Shown piece by piece: positions 38,326-53,300 of a stretch of DNA of 64,000 bases. Under the pieces are notes generated by a model. That model was not told the origin of the DNA, did not search any database, and saw only the letters and a program-made list of their open reading frames with translations. Both the position numbers and the translations under genes were made by a program. Source of the stretch: Ctenosaura bakeri. Lineage: Eukaryota > Chordata > Lepidosauria > Squamata > Iguanidae. Within the stretch, counting starts at the first letter, position 1. The number at the start of each line of letters is the position of its first letter. Location of the stretch: NCBI GenBank assembly GCA_948474755.1, contig CAOLHI010000738.1:310001-374000 (forward strand). Direction: 5' to 3'.

Positions 38326-41300
38326 CTTAAAAAAAGAAAAGAAATGATTAGATCAACACAGTCTGCGAGTTAGATAATAATATGAAATTATCTATATTTG
38401 TACACATTCTTGTTTAAAAGACTAGCTTAACATTCTGTGTGAGAAGGATACTATCAAAGCTACTCTACACATCCAATCTGGGTTGAGGATGGAAAGTATA
38501 AGCAGCAAACACTCTTATACCAGACTAGAGAATTCCTCCAAGGAACAACAAAGCATTTGTAATAATTTGTTACACACTATCTATATAATAAAATGTTTGG
38601 ACTGAATGAACTAAAAGATTTGATTGCTTTTCTGTGGCACAGTTCATGATTCTTAAATATTGCTCATTTAACTGATTGTGAATGACAAGGTTTAGTGTAC
38701 ATGTATAAATGAAATACAGGTAACAAGCACTGCAAAAATGGTACCCAATTACACAACCAGGTTTTTATAACTCTTAATAAGCAGAAACCAATGCATGTCT
38801 TTTTTTAAAAAATACACACAATTTCTTTTGAGATTGGTTGCACACTCACAAGGTAAGACTGGCCATTTAATCAGAACATTAATCTGACAATATTGCATCT
38901 GACTGTGCCTAATATATCTCATCTTAAAACAGCCAAGTTATTTAAAAGTAGGATTTGGGAGAGTTCAAATTATGCAAATATGGAAGATGTTGCTCATGTG
39001 TAACAAAGATGGAAGGTAAAGGTTCTAGCTGAAGCCACCTGGAGGAGAGCAAGCTGAGGTTTGGGAGAAGTGCCATTTTGGATTACAGCACCCAGAATCC
39101 CTGAGACAGCAAGGCCACCACTGCTGAAATAGTCTCATGATCCAAAGCAGTTTTTAATACAATCTTACCTTCCTTCTGGAAAGAGAAAATTCCATTTCAC
39201 ATAATTTGCAGTGGGTAGCATCTTTATCTTTTAGCCATACTTGCCCCTAGTAGGGAGCAAAAGTGTTCAAAGTTATTATTTACTTCAAATGCTATGTACC
39301 ACTCAAGCTATACAGAAAGGCAATATTCTTTGGGTTAGAACCCTGTTAGGTCCAAAAAATGGCCTAGCAATCTCATAAATAAATGCTATTTCACAGACAT
39401 ACACACGTGCCTTGGAGAAGCATTCATACACACCCTTTTGCTTTTCCAACTCAAATGGATTTCACTTGCTACTGATTTCTTTCTTAACTGCTCTTGTCAT
39501 ACTCTTTATGCATTAGTGAGAGACTTGGGTAGGCATAGCAAGCAATAAGCCAGCACTTAACAAATCATTGTTAAAATAAGCCACTCATAAACCAAATTCA
39601 AAGCATGGTTTTAAATTGAAATATTTTACTAAACAAATACATTGTTTGTCGCCTTCTTTAGACTTCAAGAAAATTACCGAAAGCTAAACAAATCATGGGG
39701 ATAATGCTGTATGTAACTTGGACACTAACAGAAGAGGCTGGCTTGGTTCAAGTGCAACAACAAGCCATACTTTTGGTTACAAACTAAGCCACACCTTGAA
39801 ATGTACATTACCCCAACACTTAAGTGTAAGGGTGGAATGTTAGATTGTATTTTAATGAGCCATATGAAGAACAGCTTAGCAAGCTGGGTAGGTTTAGCTT
39901 ACTGAATAGGTGACAAGAAAAGCCTCCTTAAATATCTGAAGAGATGTCACACAGAAGATGGATCAAGTTTGCTTTCTACTGCTCCAGAGACCAGAAAATG
40001 AACCAATGGATTCAAGTTACAAGAAAAGAGATTCCATCTAATCAATAGAAAGAATGTCTTCACTGAAAGAACTGTTCAACAGTAGAACAGATTGATTGGG
40101 GGGGTGGATTCTCCTTCTCTGGAAGACTTTAAACAGAGGTTGACTGGGCGTTCTTCACAAGTGCTTTAGTTGTGTATTTCTGCCTGGCAGGGGTTGGACT
40201 AGATGGCCATTGTAATGCCTTGCAGCTCTGTGATTCTATGATGAATAACAGGTTTTATCTGGTTCCCTTTTTCTCATATTACTAACCTGTAAAGCTTTGT
40301 TTGCTTCTTTTATATCTTCTATTTTAAGCTTTGATCTGCAAAGAAGACACAATTTGGAAATCAAGCATGAATAAACAATGAGAAAGTATACCAGTTCTTT
40401 CAGAGACACAGCACTGGCCCTAATGTATGGAAAAGCACATTCCTCCTTCAGCCCACTATGTACCAGAACACATGAGTACAGTGGAGGAGCACTCATTCAA
40501 CAAGCACTTCCTGCCATTTTTGCATTTCACCCAAATGCTCCACCTACATTCTCTCCCGACTTCCATACACCTCATTTTCTGAGGCTGAGAGATAATAAGG
40601 CCTCTCTGTACATGGACCAAGGCAACACATGTTTTATCATCCCCCAAACAATTCTTAAACCTGAACCCCACAAAAACACTTCATTCAAAGAGTGAGGACA
40701 ATATAAGTGAAAAAAATTACATCCAGTTCACACTTTTTTATCCAGAGACAGGACTCACTCATATGCATTGGGACATCTATGAGATGCTCTATGTTGGTTA
40801 AGAATATCTACAATGAGGAGCTTTTACAGTTGGCCAAAGCCTTTGGTATGCTGTCTCAGAGAAGCAGGTGGGTGGCAAAGTGTGATCTGGCAGATACTAT
40901 TGGACCACAACTCCCATCATTATTTACTTTTGATTACACTGACTATGGCTGATGAGAGAGGCAGACAAAAACATCTTGGGGGTGTGTGGCTTTTGCAATG
41001 CAATACTGGAAAAGTCCAGCTCAAGGCAGCATCAGCGAATATGGAGAAACTTCTTGTGGGTCCAATGATTTTTGAGGAGATAAGGTAATCCTCTTTACAT
41101 ACATGTCACAAGATTCGCTATTTTTTTTACAAAACATTTTTCTTTCTATCAGAACATGTTAACTTAAACAAAATATTTCCCCAGCATGTCTGCTTGGCCC
41201 ATGATATAATGAGCATTTCAGCACATAATTAAATGCACCTCCATTAGCTGTCACTTATATGTTTATCATGGTCTCTACTCTGCTAATTAGCAGTGTGGGA

Positions 41301-44300
41301 AGAGCCAGAGAGTCAGAAAGAAGACTGCCAGGAAGTACATATAATAAAGACTCATAATGTTTGGATGAAACATCACTCCTGCTCAAAGCCCACTGCCTTG
41401 TTTAGTAAACATTGGGTTAAAAGGGTATGCTTGCCCTTCCCTCACAAGAAAAGAAAAAGGGAAATTACTCGCTCAGTTTGCCAGCCAGTTCTTGGAGAGC
41501 TTCTTCTTGGTCATGACAGAGATTTTTCAATTGCTTGTTTTTTTCCTGTAATTTTAAGAAGTCCTTTAAAATAAGGAAAAATATACATTAGATATACTAT
41601 TCACCATGAGACTTATATTGTTTGAACTACCTTTCTCACAATCCGCCAGTCAAGATGGGTGATTCCACTCCAAAACAAAAGTATCATTTCCAAGGTCTTG
41701 TTTTAGTTCTGAGATAATAACTTTTTGTAGAAATTTCACAATAAACACAACTGGGTAAGAAATCAGAAGAGGCAAGAAAGAGAAAAAAGTGTCACACTAT
41801 ATCACCATCTCAACATCTTCTCTGAGATATAAACTCTTCTTTCTCAGCCACTAAGATAATTTCTGTGAGCCACAGACTACACATGAACAGGTAAACCACA
41901 CATTGCACCTCGTATGACACTTTTTAAAAAGAAGCATATATTCCTCATTTTGATGGGTATAGACTTCTGACAGATCTATTTGTGTTCCCTAGTGATCAAA
42001 CAAGACACAAGAATTATGAACAAGATGCTTGCATAATTACATAATCTTTCAAAATCATGGCCACAATCTTCTTGGGCGTTACACATAGAGTTATGCATTT
42101 GTAACTGTTTGATATTCACAGTTTCTAGGAATTTCCTAGTGTGGAAGACATAAAAGGACCATGAAAGTTCCCCAGTCCCTACTTGCCAGGCAGCAGCCAC
42201 TGCCACTGAGGGGGCCACTGTTGCTGGGGAAGCAGTTAATTGATGCTTCCACTTGTCCCCTTGCACAAGGTACCTCCAGTGCAGGGAGAACTGAGATAGG
42301 GGTGCTTTTTGCACAGCATTTTCCATGCGAAAAGGCCCCTTGAGCATTGCGCAAATGTGAGGAGCAGTCCACATGATGCACTCACATTTGTGCGATGCTC
42401 CAGGGCCTGGCAGGCACCGCTTGCGCACTTTTTCATTTTTGGCTTTAAGCCGAAAATGGTGCGCGGTCACGCATTGCTCCCAGGCCCCATGCACACTTAC
42501 CTTGCGTGTGGAGCCTTGGGAGCCGGGCCAGTCACGCTTCCTGTCTCAGTACAGCCTGGGAAGGTCCCCGGCTGCACTGTGAAAGGAAGAGGCGGGGCTC
42601 TCCCACAAGCGGGAAGCTCGTGTGGAGCTGAAGAAACCTGGATGTGAGGGCCTCTCACAAGAGGCTACTCGCGCAAGCACTGCACCCCAGTGCTGAGAAA
42701 AGGTAGGATGTGGAAAGGGCCAGGGACTTCAGTTCTGCCTGCCACGATTGCTCATGAGAGAGGGTGGGAATGTCAGTCAACTGCTTCTTGAGTGGCAGTG
42801 AATCAGATTCTTCTGTCAATCCCAGCGGCTGTTACCTGGTAAATGGGGATTGGGGGGGTGAGGCCAGGAGTCACTGCATAGATGCAGTATGGTGGTTATG
42901 CATTTGCAACTTCCCAGCAGGATTCTGGTCTGTCTCTAACCATACCAGATAATGAAAAAGATAGCTGGAGAAATCTGAAAGAAAATTGTTAATCAGACTC
43001 TAAAGACAACAGATTGATAACATGAAATCTCCTTAAGAAACTTGACAAAGAAAGTGTTAGGAGTACAAATAGTATACAGTTTCCCCATTCCTGGGTCACG
43101 GTATGTTAAGACCTTAACAAACTTCAGGTGATAGTCCTGTAAAATCCTGAACAGCTTTTACGTGTCATATCTCACAATGGCTTTGAACATTATCTTTCAA
43201 TGAATAAACAGAAAGCTTAACTTGCACATGCTATTCACTACGCTTCTCTGCAATCTCATGCTCAGTTTTTGACCTTCCCACACATGCAAACTCTCACTGC
43301 AGGGACAGCTTTGTTCATCCAACCACAAAAAGAAATGTAAAGGTCTAACTCTGATCCTCCACTAAGAAGTAAGGACAACAGCGATCATACACTGCCTACG
43401 CTCTGTGTCACACATCATGAAACATCTCAAGCCAGACTCTCATTACTTTTTCCACCTACATTATGTTTATATAGAATTACAAACATATACTCCATCCTTC
43501 AGTATAAAACATTCTGAGGGCAGTTCATGGAGCTGAAGTGAAAAATAACAAGAACACCTCAAACTGATACTGCAAAATGCATTACCCTATTCAAAAGTGG
43601 CAAAAAGTGAGAATAATTTTATCAGCAAACAAGTTTTGGGGAGGTAATAACCATTAACATTGAGCAATGATGGTTTTCTTTTCGTAGTGTTTAAGAACTG
43701 TTTTAAGATCAATTTTTGTTGCTGCCTGTGGCAGCAGAATCAGTACAACTCCTCACAGTGGCCATCTGTCACAGTCCTGTATCACTCCAGCCCAACAATT
43801 TCATCCCTAGAGAACACTCCTGGAATGATACTGCACCATCTCGACTCATTTCAGGAGCATTCCTGGGTGGAGGTGAAGGCTGCCAAGACCTCTGATATCA
43901 TTGCCTATGGCAAAGATACATCTGTTCAAACAGTTCTGGAAGGAAGGAAGGAAGGACAGAGGGAAGAAAGGAAGTTGAAAACTCAAGGCAATTAAATAGT
44001 TCAACTACAAATTAAGAGTTAAAACCCTACGAACATCTGTGATGAAAAAGACCTCAAAGTTGGAGTTATGCAAACCTCCCTTGGACAGCAGCACATAACT
44101 GAGGTGCCACAACCAAAACACCTCTCCTCTCCATTCTACACCCTTTGCCTCAAATTGTTGTGGGATTTGGAGTAGGCCCTTAAAAGATGACATAGTTGTA
44201 CAGGCAGAATCCTTTTTTCTCTTGCCATGATAATTTAGAATCAGAAATGCTCTCCTAACTAGCAATTGTAAAGAAATTTTCAGTGCCACATTTTACTTTT

Positions 44301-47300
44301 CCCTATTCTCCACATAATTTCACTGGATCATAATCTACTATTCTGTTAAATCTATTGAAGTTCTGGGAAATTTTGCTGATGAATTTACTTTTTTAAGAGT
44401 AATGATTTGTTGGGTCTCTGTCTTCAGAGAAGATGACGTTTCCTTTTCCCTTTTAAGGTCTTCTTCCATGGTTTGTCGCCATTCTTTTTCTATTTTCAGA
44501 TCTGTTTCCAGCTGACACCTAGAAATATGGAATATTTAAAAAGTCACAAAAGCCAGAATCATAGTTTTAAAACAGTAACTTTTTAGTTATCCTGTTGCAA
44601 TTGCTAAGCATCTCTTTTCAAACACTTCAGCAGCAGGTTTGTTCCAAAGACATGTATATTATTTCCTAGAAAGTCATTTTTAATTATTCTGAATAGATTT
44701 TTGCAAAACTACATCAAAGTAAATTAAAAATCCTACTTACACTTTGAAAATATCAACCAGAAAGCAGTCTTTCAGTTTGACTCAAACAGCACCAAAGCTG
44801 ATGCACTAAGCCTTCCAAGAAAGGCTCAGTTGGCTCCATCACACCTTCTCCTCTCAGAAACAAATTTCTGAGACCTTTGTGGAGAATCAGACACTAAAAT
44901 GGCTCCCAACTCCCTTCTATTCTATTATTTTTATTAACTTGGGGGTGAGGAAGGGGGGTTACACTACCTTGCTGGTAGTTAGGTATTTTATTATATTGTG
45001 AGATAATTGGGTGGAAATGTCAAGATATGCATATTTCAAATAAATCAATCTAGTTGGACTAATCCTTGAGTGATCACATTATCTCAAAAAGCATTCTCTC
45101 AAGGGAGAGTTACGTACAGGAGGTGCACACATCGAGGTATACAATAGATCTGGATTGGACTGCAAATCCCAGCAGCCCTAGTCAGCTTAAATAGCAAGGA
45201 ATGTCAGGATTTGCGTTCCACCAAATCTAGATGGTGCCATGATTCCAACCCCTGCATTGGACTGAGGGTGGGTAACCTCTACCGGCCTCAGAACCAATTT
45301 CAATGGCAGAGATGTTATTAGGGATGACAGTTCAGTGGTGGGCAGGGCCAAAAGTCAGGAACAAATACCAACCAATTTTAGCTTAAAGCTCTTACTATCA
45401 ATGACTAAGCCTTTGGAGAGGCATTTCAACCCTTCAACATGGAGGCAAACCTTTACAGTACCTGCAAAACCATGAAACAGGGATGTCATAGCAAAGGTGT
45501 TTATGCCACCTAGGGAAGCCCAAAGGGTTGAATCAAGACCCGAGGAGTTCCAGACTCAGGCTGTGGACCTCAGGTCTCCATCTTTGCATTAGACCAACAA
45601 ATGAAATGTATTCCTGTTTCATGCTATCTGTTTGAAATTTTAAAAATAGCCATAAGCAGATCAGTCAAGACATGGACCTCCATGTGATTTTTCTTTCTGG
45701 ATACCTGAAACATAATCAAAAATTCCATAGTGTCTCATTTGGCCTGAACAATGTCTATCTGGTAACCCAACAGATGTTCACTTGCTCTCAAGACAAAGGA
45801 TAATAGAAATCCTTCTCCTTCTAGATACTGTAGTTGCAATATGGTGCAAAAGGATGCAAAAGATGGACTCACTGTATATGCGTTCTGCAGATCTGCAAAT
45901 TCCGGTGATTGCAGAGCTTTGCGTCCTATGCCTAAAATGGCGGTGACGTGAATACATATGTGCTTGAAGTGTCTGTGCGCATGTTGCAACCATTTAATAA
46001 TACGGTATTCAGGGCGGGGCTGTAGAATGGAACACTTGCAGATATGGAGGTTTCACTGTAATTTCTAACATGGTGTAGCCGTTCAAAGAAAGAAGTCTCT
46101 TCCATCTTTGCTTGTCTAGATTACTTGGCAAACACAGACTCTTTCCACAAGCCTAAACAGCAGTTGGATCACATGTAAGAAACTCTTCTCCTATACAATC
46201 TGCTCTCCTCACCCTGCATCACCCACCTATTCCAGTGGAAGTTTAAAAATTCCAGTTGAGTTTTAAAAGTTTTAAAATAATACGAACTACAGTATTTTAC
46301 TGGGTTTTGAGACCCCAAACCAAAATCTGCATGTTGGGGTAAAAAATGTTGGGGTAGTAAATACATATGTCAGAAAGAAGGATTCATGAGACTGATTCCT
46401 TAGTTCAGTTTTTATTTGAAAAACGCCATGGGACATGTAACCCCATGTTTTTCCTCGGCTGGAATGTGTAAGCCACAATCAGATGTAGTTATAAAATAAA
46501 ATGATAAAATTTTATCTACAACAAATTAAAAAAAATACATAGAATGCCAGGAATACACAATGTACACCAAAAAGACAAACAAATATAAAACATAAGCTAT
46601 ATCAAAAAGTTAATTATGCACACAACACTACCAAAAATATTGTATATCTTCTTGATGTTTATTGTGTACTTCTGATACTAAGTATTTTTGTATTGGTTTT
46701 ATTTTCCTTTCTTCACGCAGCTGTTGTAGTTATTTTGTTTTATGCCTCTTAGATCAAGACTTTTCCCTTTTGTTTTTGATGATATCATATAGAAGCACCC
46801 AGAGCCAATAATTATGACATTTATTGCACTATTTTACATCCTGGACCCCCCGCCTTTTCTTTTTACCCTATTAACTTTTGTTTTGCAGCACACTGCTAAT
46901 TTCATGTGATTAGATGTGCTTTTTTACTAAGCTGACATATCAAATCCACAATCTTTTACTGCCCAACCCACGAAATAATGAGACTTCACATAGGACTTGG
47001 GTTAATCTAGAGCAATTTATTAATGTATGCCTATTTAACATGACCTGGAACTTGAATGAAGCACGTTGCATGGGGGGGGCGGAATTAGCAGCATTAGAAT
47101 GGGAAGTAACAAAGCTTTTCACTCACCTGTGTGGTCATCATTTCCAATGTTGGCTCTAACCCTTTTTGGTTACATTTGTGAAGACATTCACATAGAATTA
47201 TATCCCACTGAACTCAAGCAGATTTACTTTTGAACAGGCTGTACTGAAGTGCACTGCACATTTTATTGCTGATGTGCACTGATACTGCTTAAAATGAAAC

Positions 47301-50300
47301 CTCTGTTCTCTAGCCTCCTAGCAACAGATTTGATGCTGAAAAGGGAAGATCCACCCTGGCTGTCAACCTGGATCCACAGACACACACTCTTGCCTTGAGA
47401 ACCACCTCACCATTTTAGTACTGGATCAATTCACTCCTGCACAGACAGTCTGTTGCCACTCTCGCAATTTTGACAAACAAGTCTATACTCCATGTGTGTC
47501 TGCCAAAACAAATGCTAAGAAACTACATACCTAAGATAAGATACTTTACAAGAGCCCTATGCATCACATGCACAATATTGCTGATTAGATTTTAAAAAGA
47601 GAAAGTACATATCCTTTAATAAGATTTCCTTTCTTGTCATTCTCTCCTTCCCCTTCTTTACTATTCTTTATGACCTTTATGACTCTTTCCCTCCTTTTAA
47701 TGATTCTTTACACATCTTTAAATCCAAGCCTGCTCCTTCTTCGTTTTTCCACTCTATCTTCAAGCCCCTTTTTTTACTTTTGGCCTTTTTATGCATCGCT
47801 GCCCTCTTTTCTTAATTCTTAATATAGTTTAGGGTTTTACAAAGCAAAACTCTGGAATAATTTTCTGTAGCTGGCCTTCAATTTGAGAGAAATGTGGTCA
47901 TAAATTTCATTATCTCAGAGCTAAAATGTATGTAGACATACAAAAACCACCATCCTGCTTCGGCTCAATTACTTTCTATTACTTTCTTTCCTTTTTCTAA
48001 TTTGGCTTATGGAAAAACCATGCATGATCCCAAAGTCTGCAGAGAGGGCAAGAATATCTAATGGCTTAGAGTACAGCTCTAAAGTGGATGGTTCTTCATG
48101 TAACTGCAGGTACACACCCACTTGCATGAACTGTTCCAATGTTTTTAAAACTAGAGTTTTATTCACCAATGTTGATGCCTTTGGAATTCTGTGAACTAAC
48201 ATAAAGCCTTCCCTGACATTTCCATCTGTGTTTTTTTGCTTTCAACCTAGTGCTCCCTTCTATGCGTATGTAAATCTTCTGATGATAAAGGCACCTGATG
48301 TAGCATCTCATCCCATGATGGCTCAAAAAATTAATAACACATTTTGATATTTTGATTATGATATTCAAAGTTAAAAAAAAGCAGGTATGTAAATGTAAAC
48401 ATAATTGTGCTTCTCCCAAAATGTAAATTACTTACACTTGCTTCTCCTTTTGGGCAATTTCTTTCTGGAGACTTTCAGATTTACTCATATAATCTTGTTT
48501 AAATTTCTTGTCCTCACTCTCTGCCTCCATTTGAGCCTTCTCTGCTTGCTGCAATCTGGTGTAATTCAAATCAACTTTGGGTAAAACTGAAGCTAGAATT
48601 TGGGTGTAAAGGGTGAAGAAGACAAATAAAAGGAAAAAAATGGGGAAATAGAAATATTTCTAAATGAAAACAAAGTTTGGGGTAAACTCACAAACTCAAA
48701 TGAGAGACCCAGACAATGCCTAGAAATCCAGACTATTTTTCTTACTATAACAACAAAAACATCCATACATTTCTCCAATTTTTTATTTGATGCTTATGAG
48801 TAACAGATGCCATCAATGCAGAGCTATACAGATTTTATACATACAGAATGTTGGCTGTGCATTTTTGTATTACTGTGAACTTGACTTCTATTTTTTAAAA
48901 AAGCAGGGGTGACCTCTGAAACAAGTTGTGCCTTAAACTACACAAATCCATCCACACCACAAAATAGAGAAAGCGGTGGTTTAAAAATTCAGAACACAAA
49001 GTGTAATAGTGCAATCTAGGCAGCCAAAACAGTGCTGTATTAAAGCAACACAACACGTGGCAAGTAATGTCACCACATGTCTAACACAGTGCACTTGGTA
49101 AAAAGAAAAACGCATATATCATTGGTACTCTCATTCCAAGAAAATAGGTTTGGGGTTTGGGACCAGACGGGAATGGATGTACCCTAATGTGCTCCTGAAG
49201 CTTTCAGTCTGATAAGAACTGCCCACCTTTATTAATTCAATTAAGAAGAGACAGCTCCACATACCTGTATTTCTTTGTGCACAGAAAAAATTGCCTCCAA
49301 AGGCTTCAAACAGGAGGCCTCTACACATATCAGAGATTCAATTACATTCTTTCAACAGCAGGAATATATGACAATGTCATCCACAAAAAGATCCTCTAAG
49401 TCTCTCTTTCCTTTCTGTTTATGAAATGCCCTCCTCCATCATAAAGACTTTTTAGTGCCTCGCAATGTCCAACAATTAATTTAGATTTAAAAGCCTCCTC
49501 ACCTAAATGAAAAGTGGCTTTCAAATTTTATTAAAGTCAGGAAAAGCCAAATAAATATGGAGTTTAGAAAGTACTACTGTTGTGCATTTTCCACTTATTA
49601 CAATAGAGTCTGTGCAAACTAAACATACAACGGGAAGACATTCAAACTGGCCATGTTTGTGGCCTTTAAAAGAGGAGGGGAGGTTTTGTGTATCTTAAAG
49701 ATAGTTACTCTGTCTTTCAAAGCTCACCCAATATACAGTAATCTGAATTACCTACAAATTTCACAGAGCATAATAAAAATCGTGCTAGCTGAATTTAAAA
49801 TAAAACATCTATTTAACATTTCTTTAAAAGTAGTAGCATCACTCTTTTTTTTTAAAAAAGAAATTGTTCCCAATTAGTGATATTTTAATTTTTGTGAATA
49901 TAATAATGTAAAACAATGTCATAGGCCTGCATTAGCATCACTGACTCATCAGAATGCCAAAATGATTTTGCTACATTTATACTCTGATCAACAAAGGCAA
50001 TTAAGCCAGTGAAAATGGATGAAAGGCTGAAATCCAAACATCATGGCTTAATAGCTAGTTTTTAAAAAAGAATTTCTGGATTTTTTAAACTCCATCAGAG
50101 CTTTCAAAATGATATATCTTTAACAAGCTTGTACTGTTGCTGCCCTTCATTGTTGGCACACTTCACTAAGGACATTGCAATAGTCCTTGTTTGCGTTAAC
50201 AACTCTTTGTCACTTCAGATGGGCAATGGATAAAAAAAAACCAAAGACAAATAAAGGTAATAAAAACATTCAGGAATGCAAAAGTTGGGATAAAGGAGAA

Positions 50301-53300
50301 AAGAAAAAGGAAAAGAGGAAAAAAGGATGTCAATAAAAGAAGATTCATGCCACTAACACTTTATTATAGATTTATGTTTTTGTTGTTGTTATTAAGTAGA
50401 TTGGAACTGAAAAGAAAAACAGTGACAAGACACGTCAACAGCCACATGAGGAGGCTATGGATGTTAGTTTATTAAAAGAAATTCAGAAAATGAACTCTAA
50501 ATGTATGTTAAACTATTGCTTCTGTGGATGTTACTATGTAGGTGCACTACACATAATGTTATATTTATAACAGTGAATTGATGTCACATGTCAACATGTC
50601 ATCTTTTAAGTAGATACAGCCTCAACTCAAAGAGTCGCTTTAAAAGTAGCCAAGATCTTGTGCACAGCATGGACAATATTTGATCTCTTTTCTTGAAAAA
50701 CTATCACACGCTGCTTTTGAAGCACCTCACTTTCAAACGCAGTCTACTACATAAGGAAGGAGAAGGTGCTTTTCAGCACTCACAAGAACAGGTTGCTTAC
50801 CTGTAACTGTGGTTCTTCGAGTGGTCATCTGTGTCCTCACACAATGGGAATCTTCACGCATGCACAGTAGTGTTTCGGAAAGTTCCAGAGCTGAGTAGCT
50901 TGGCAGGAACCTCTCCCTCATACAGTAGTGAGCATGGTCAGTCCCGCCAAGCTAAAGGTCTCTCCTCAGTTTTGAAGTCTGCTGGAGCAAACACCTGAAA
51001 GAGGGGAGGTTGGGCAGGTGTGTGTGAAGGCACAGATGACCACTCGAAGAACCACAGTTACAGGTAAGCAACCTGTTCTTCTTCTTCGTGCCTCACACAA
51101 TGGGAGATTGAGTAGCTTACCACTGGATGGCGAGTTAGGTCCTAGATGACAGAAGACAGCACTGCACAACCAAGTGGGCATCACGCCATACTCTGCAACC
51201 AAGGCGGTAGTGGCAGACAAAGGTCGAAGGCTGCGACCACGTAGCCACCTGACAGAGCTCCTGTAGGTCAAGCCCTTTGAGAAGGGCCGCCAAAGAGGCC
51301 ACTGCCCTGGTGGAATGGGCATGAAGTGGAGATGGTGGTGTTTGCCCAGCAAGTTTGTAGGCAAGGTGAATCGTCTGGACAACCCATTTAGAGAAATGTT
51401 GAGTAGATACTTTGTGACCTTTCCAGTGCCCACCATAGCAGACAAAAAGGTGGGGAGTATGGCGGAAGGTGGAAGTCTGTTGCAAGTAGAAAGCTAGGGC
51501 ACTAGGTACATTGAGTGAGTGGAGAGAAACACTCAAGATGCGAAGCCAGGTCAGGATAGAAAGTTGGCAAAATAATATCTTGATTCAGATGGAAGTCAGA
51601 GACAACTTTAAGAAAAAACAAGAGATCTGGACACAGGACCACCTTGTCCTGATGAAACACCAGGAAGGGTTCATCCGAACGTAGTGTGGTCAGCTCGCCT
51701 GCCCTTCTAGCTGAAATAACAGCGACCAAGAATGCCATCTTCATAATAAGGAGAGAGTTGTCAGACATGGTCATGGGTTCAAACAGATGGCGCATAAGCT
51801 GGGAAAGGACAAGCAATAGCGAACATGGAGAAAGCTCTGGGGAGACAGGAGGACAGAGATGCTGAAGGCCTTTGAAGAACTGTTTGACCGTAGCATTCCT
51901 GAAAAGAGCAGAGGAAGGAGAACTATGTGGCTGGTAAGTGATGATCACAGAGAGGTAAACCTTGAAAGAAGAAAAGGTCGGTCCTCGCTCCCATAGAGAC
52001 AGGAGGAAGTGAAGCACTGTTGACAGCGAGGCCAGAGAATGGGCCTCACCATGGGCATCTGCGAAGGCGATGAACGTCCGCTACTTATAGTCGTAGGACC
52101 TGTGAGTGGATTCCTTCCTAGTGGCTGTGAGGACAGCCTGGATAGCGGAACAGTCTAGAATGCTACCCTCCATGCGTGCAGGCAGAGGAGAGGGAGGTCC
52201 AGGTGATGCATGCAACCGCCCAAGTGTGAGAGGAGGTCGGATGTGCACGGAAGTTGCATTCTGCAACCCCAGAACATGGTGAGAAGGGGACTGAACCAAT
52301 GTTGCCTCGGCCAATAAGAGGCTACAAAGATGGCATCTGCCCTGTCTGCGACAATCTTGGTCACCATTTGACCCAAGAGAAGAAATGGCGGGAAGATGTA
52401 AAGGAACCCTCCATTCCAAGGAAACTGGAATGTGTCCCCGAGAGAGCGGCATCCCAGGATGGCTATGGATCAATAACGGGGGCACTTCTTCTTCTGGTCG
52501 GTCGCAAAGAGACTGACGGTTGGGCTGCCCCATCGGGACACTATCCAGTGAAAAGTGGCACTGGAAAGGGACCACTCCTGGTGGCACACTGTGTCCCTGC
52601 TCAGTGTATCTGCTGTAACATCCTGTCCCACTAGGTGAACTGCAGTGGGATGTATCCACAGTGGAACACACCAATCCTATACGTGTAGAGCCAGATGGAG
52701 CAGAGTGGAAGAGTGAGTGCCTCCTTGCCGGTTTACGTAGCAGACCATCGTCGTATTGTCTGACAGGATCTAGACAGTCTGTCCAACGATGATGTTCCGA
52801 AAGGCCCGAAGAGCCTTGAGGATTTCTAGGACCTCCAATGTGTTGATATGTAGATGCGACTCTAGGCCAGCCCAGTGGCCCTGTACAGAGAGACGATTGC
52901 AGTGGGCTCCCCAACTGAGGAGAGATGGTAAGTGACGGGCGGGGTTCAGCAAAGGGCATCCCTGACAGCAGATGGTGTGGGGACAGCCACCAGCAGAGGA
53001 AATCCCTGACTGGGCGAGGGACCCAAAGAACCTGATGCTGGTCATTGAGGAGAGGGTCAAAATGCCTGAGGAACCAGTGTTGAAGAGGGTGAGCACAGAG
53101 GTGAAACAGGAAAGTGACCGTGGTCATGGCTGCCATGTAGCCAAGGAGTTGTTGAATCCGGCGAGCGGAAACGGATTGCGCAGGATGGCAGCTGTGGCCC
53201 AGCGCAAGATCGTACGTACTTCATCGGCAGGAACGCCATAGTGGAAACAGTCCAGAGTGGCCCCAATGAAATCTAGGGTGTGTGTAGGTTCCAAGTGGGA

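Noticed and set aside
41976..42647. Possible gene on either strand in the GC-rich RUFY2 intron block
   Set aside because: Overlapping frames on both strands with no splice context or domain; better explained as a GC-rich repeat.
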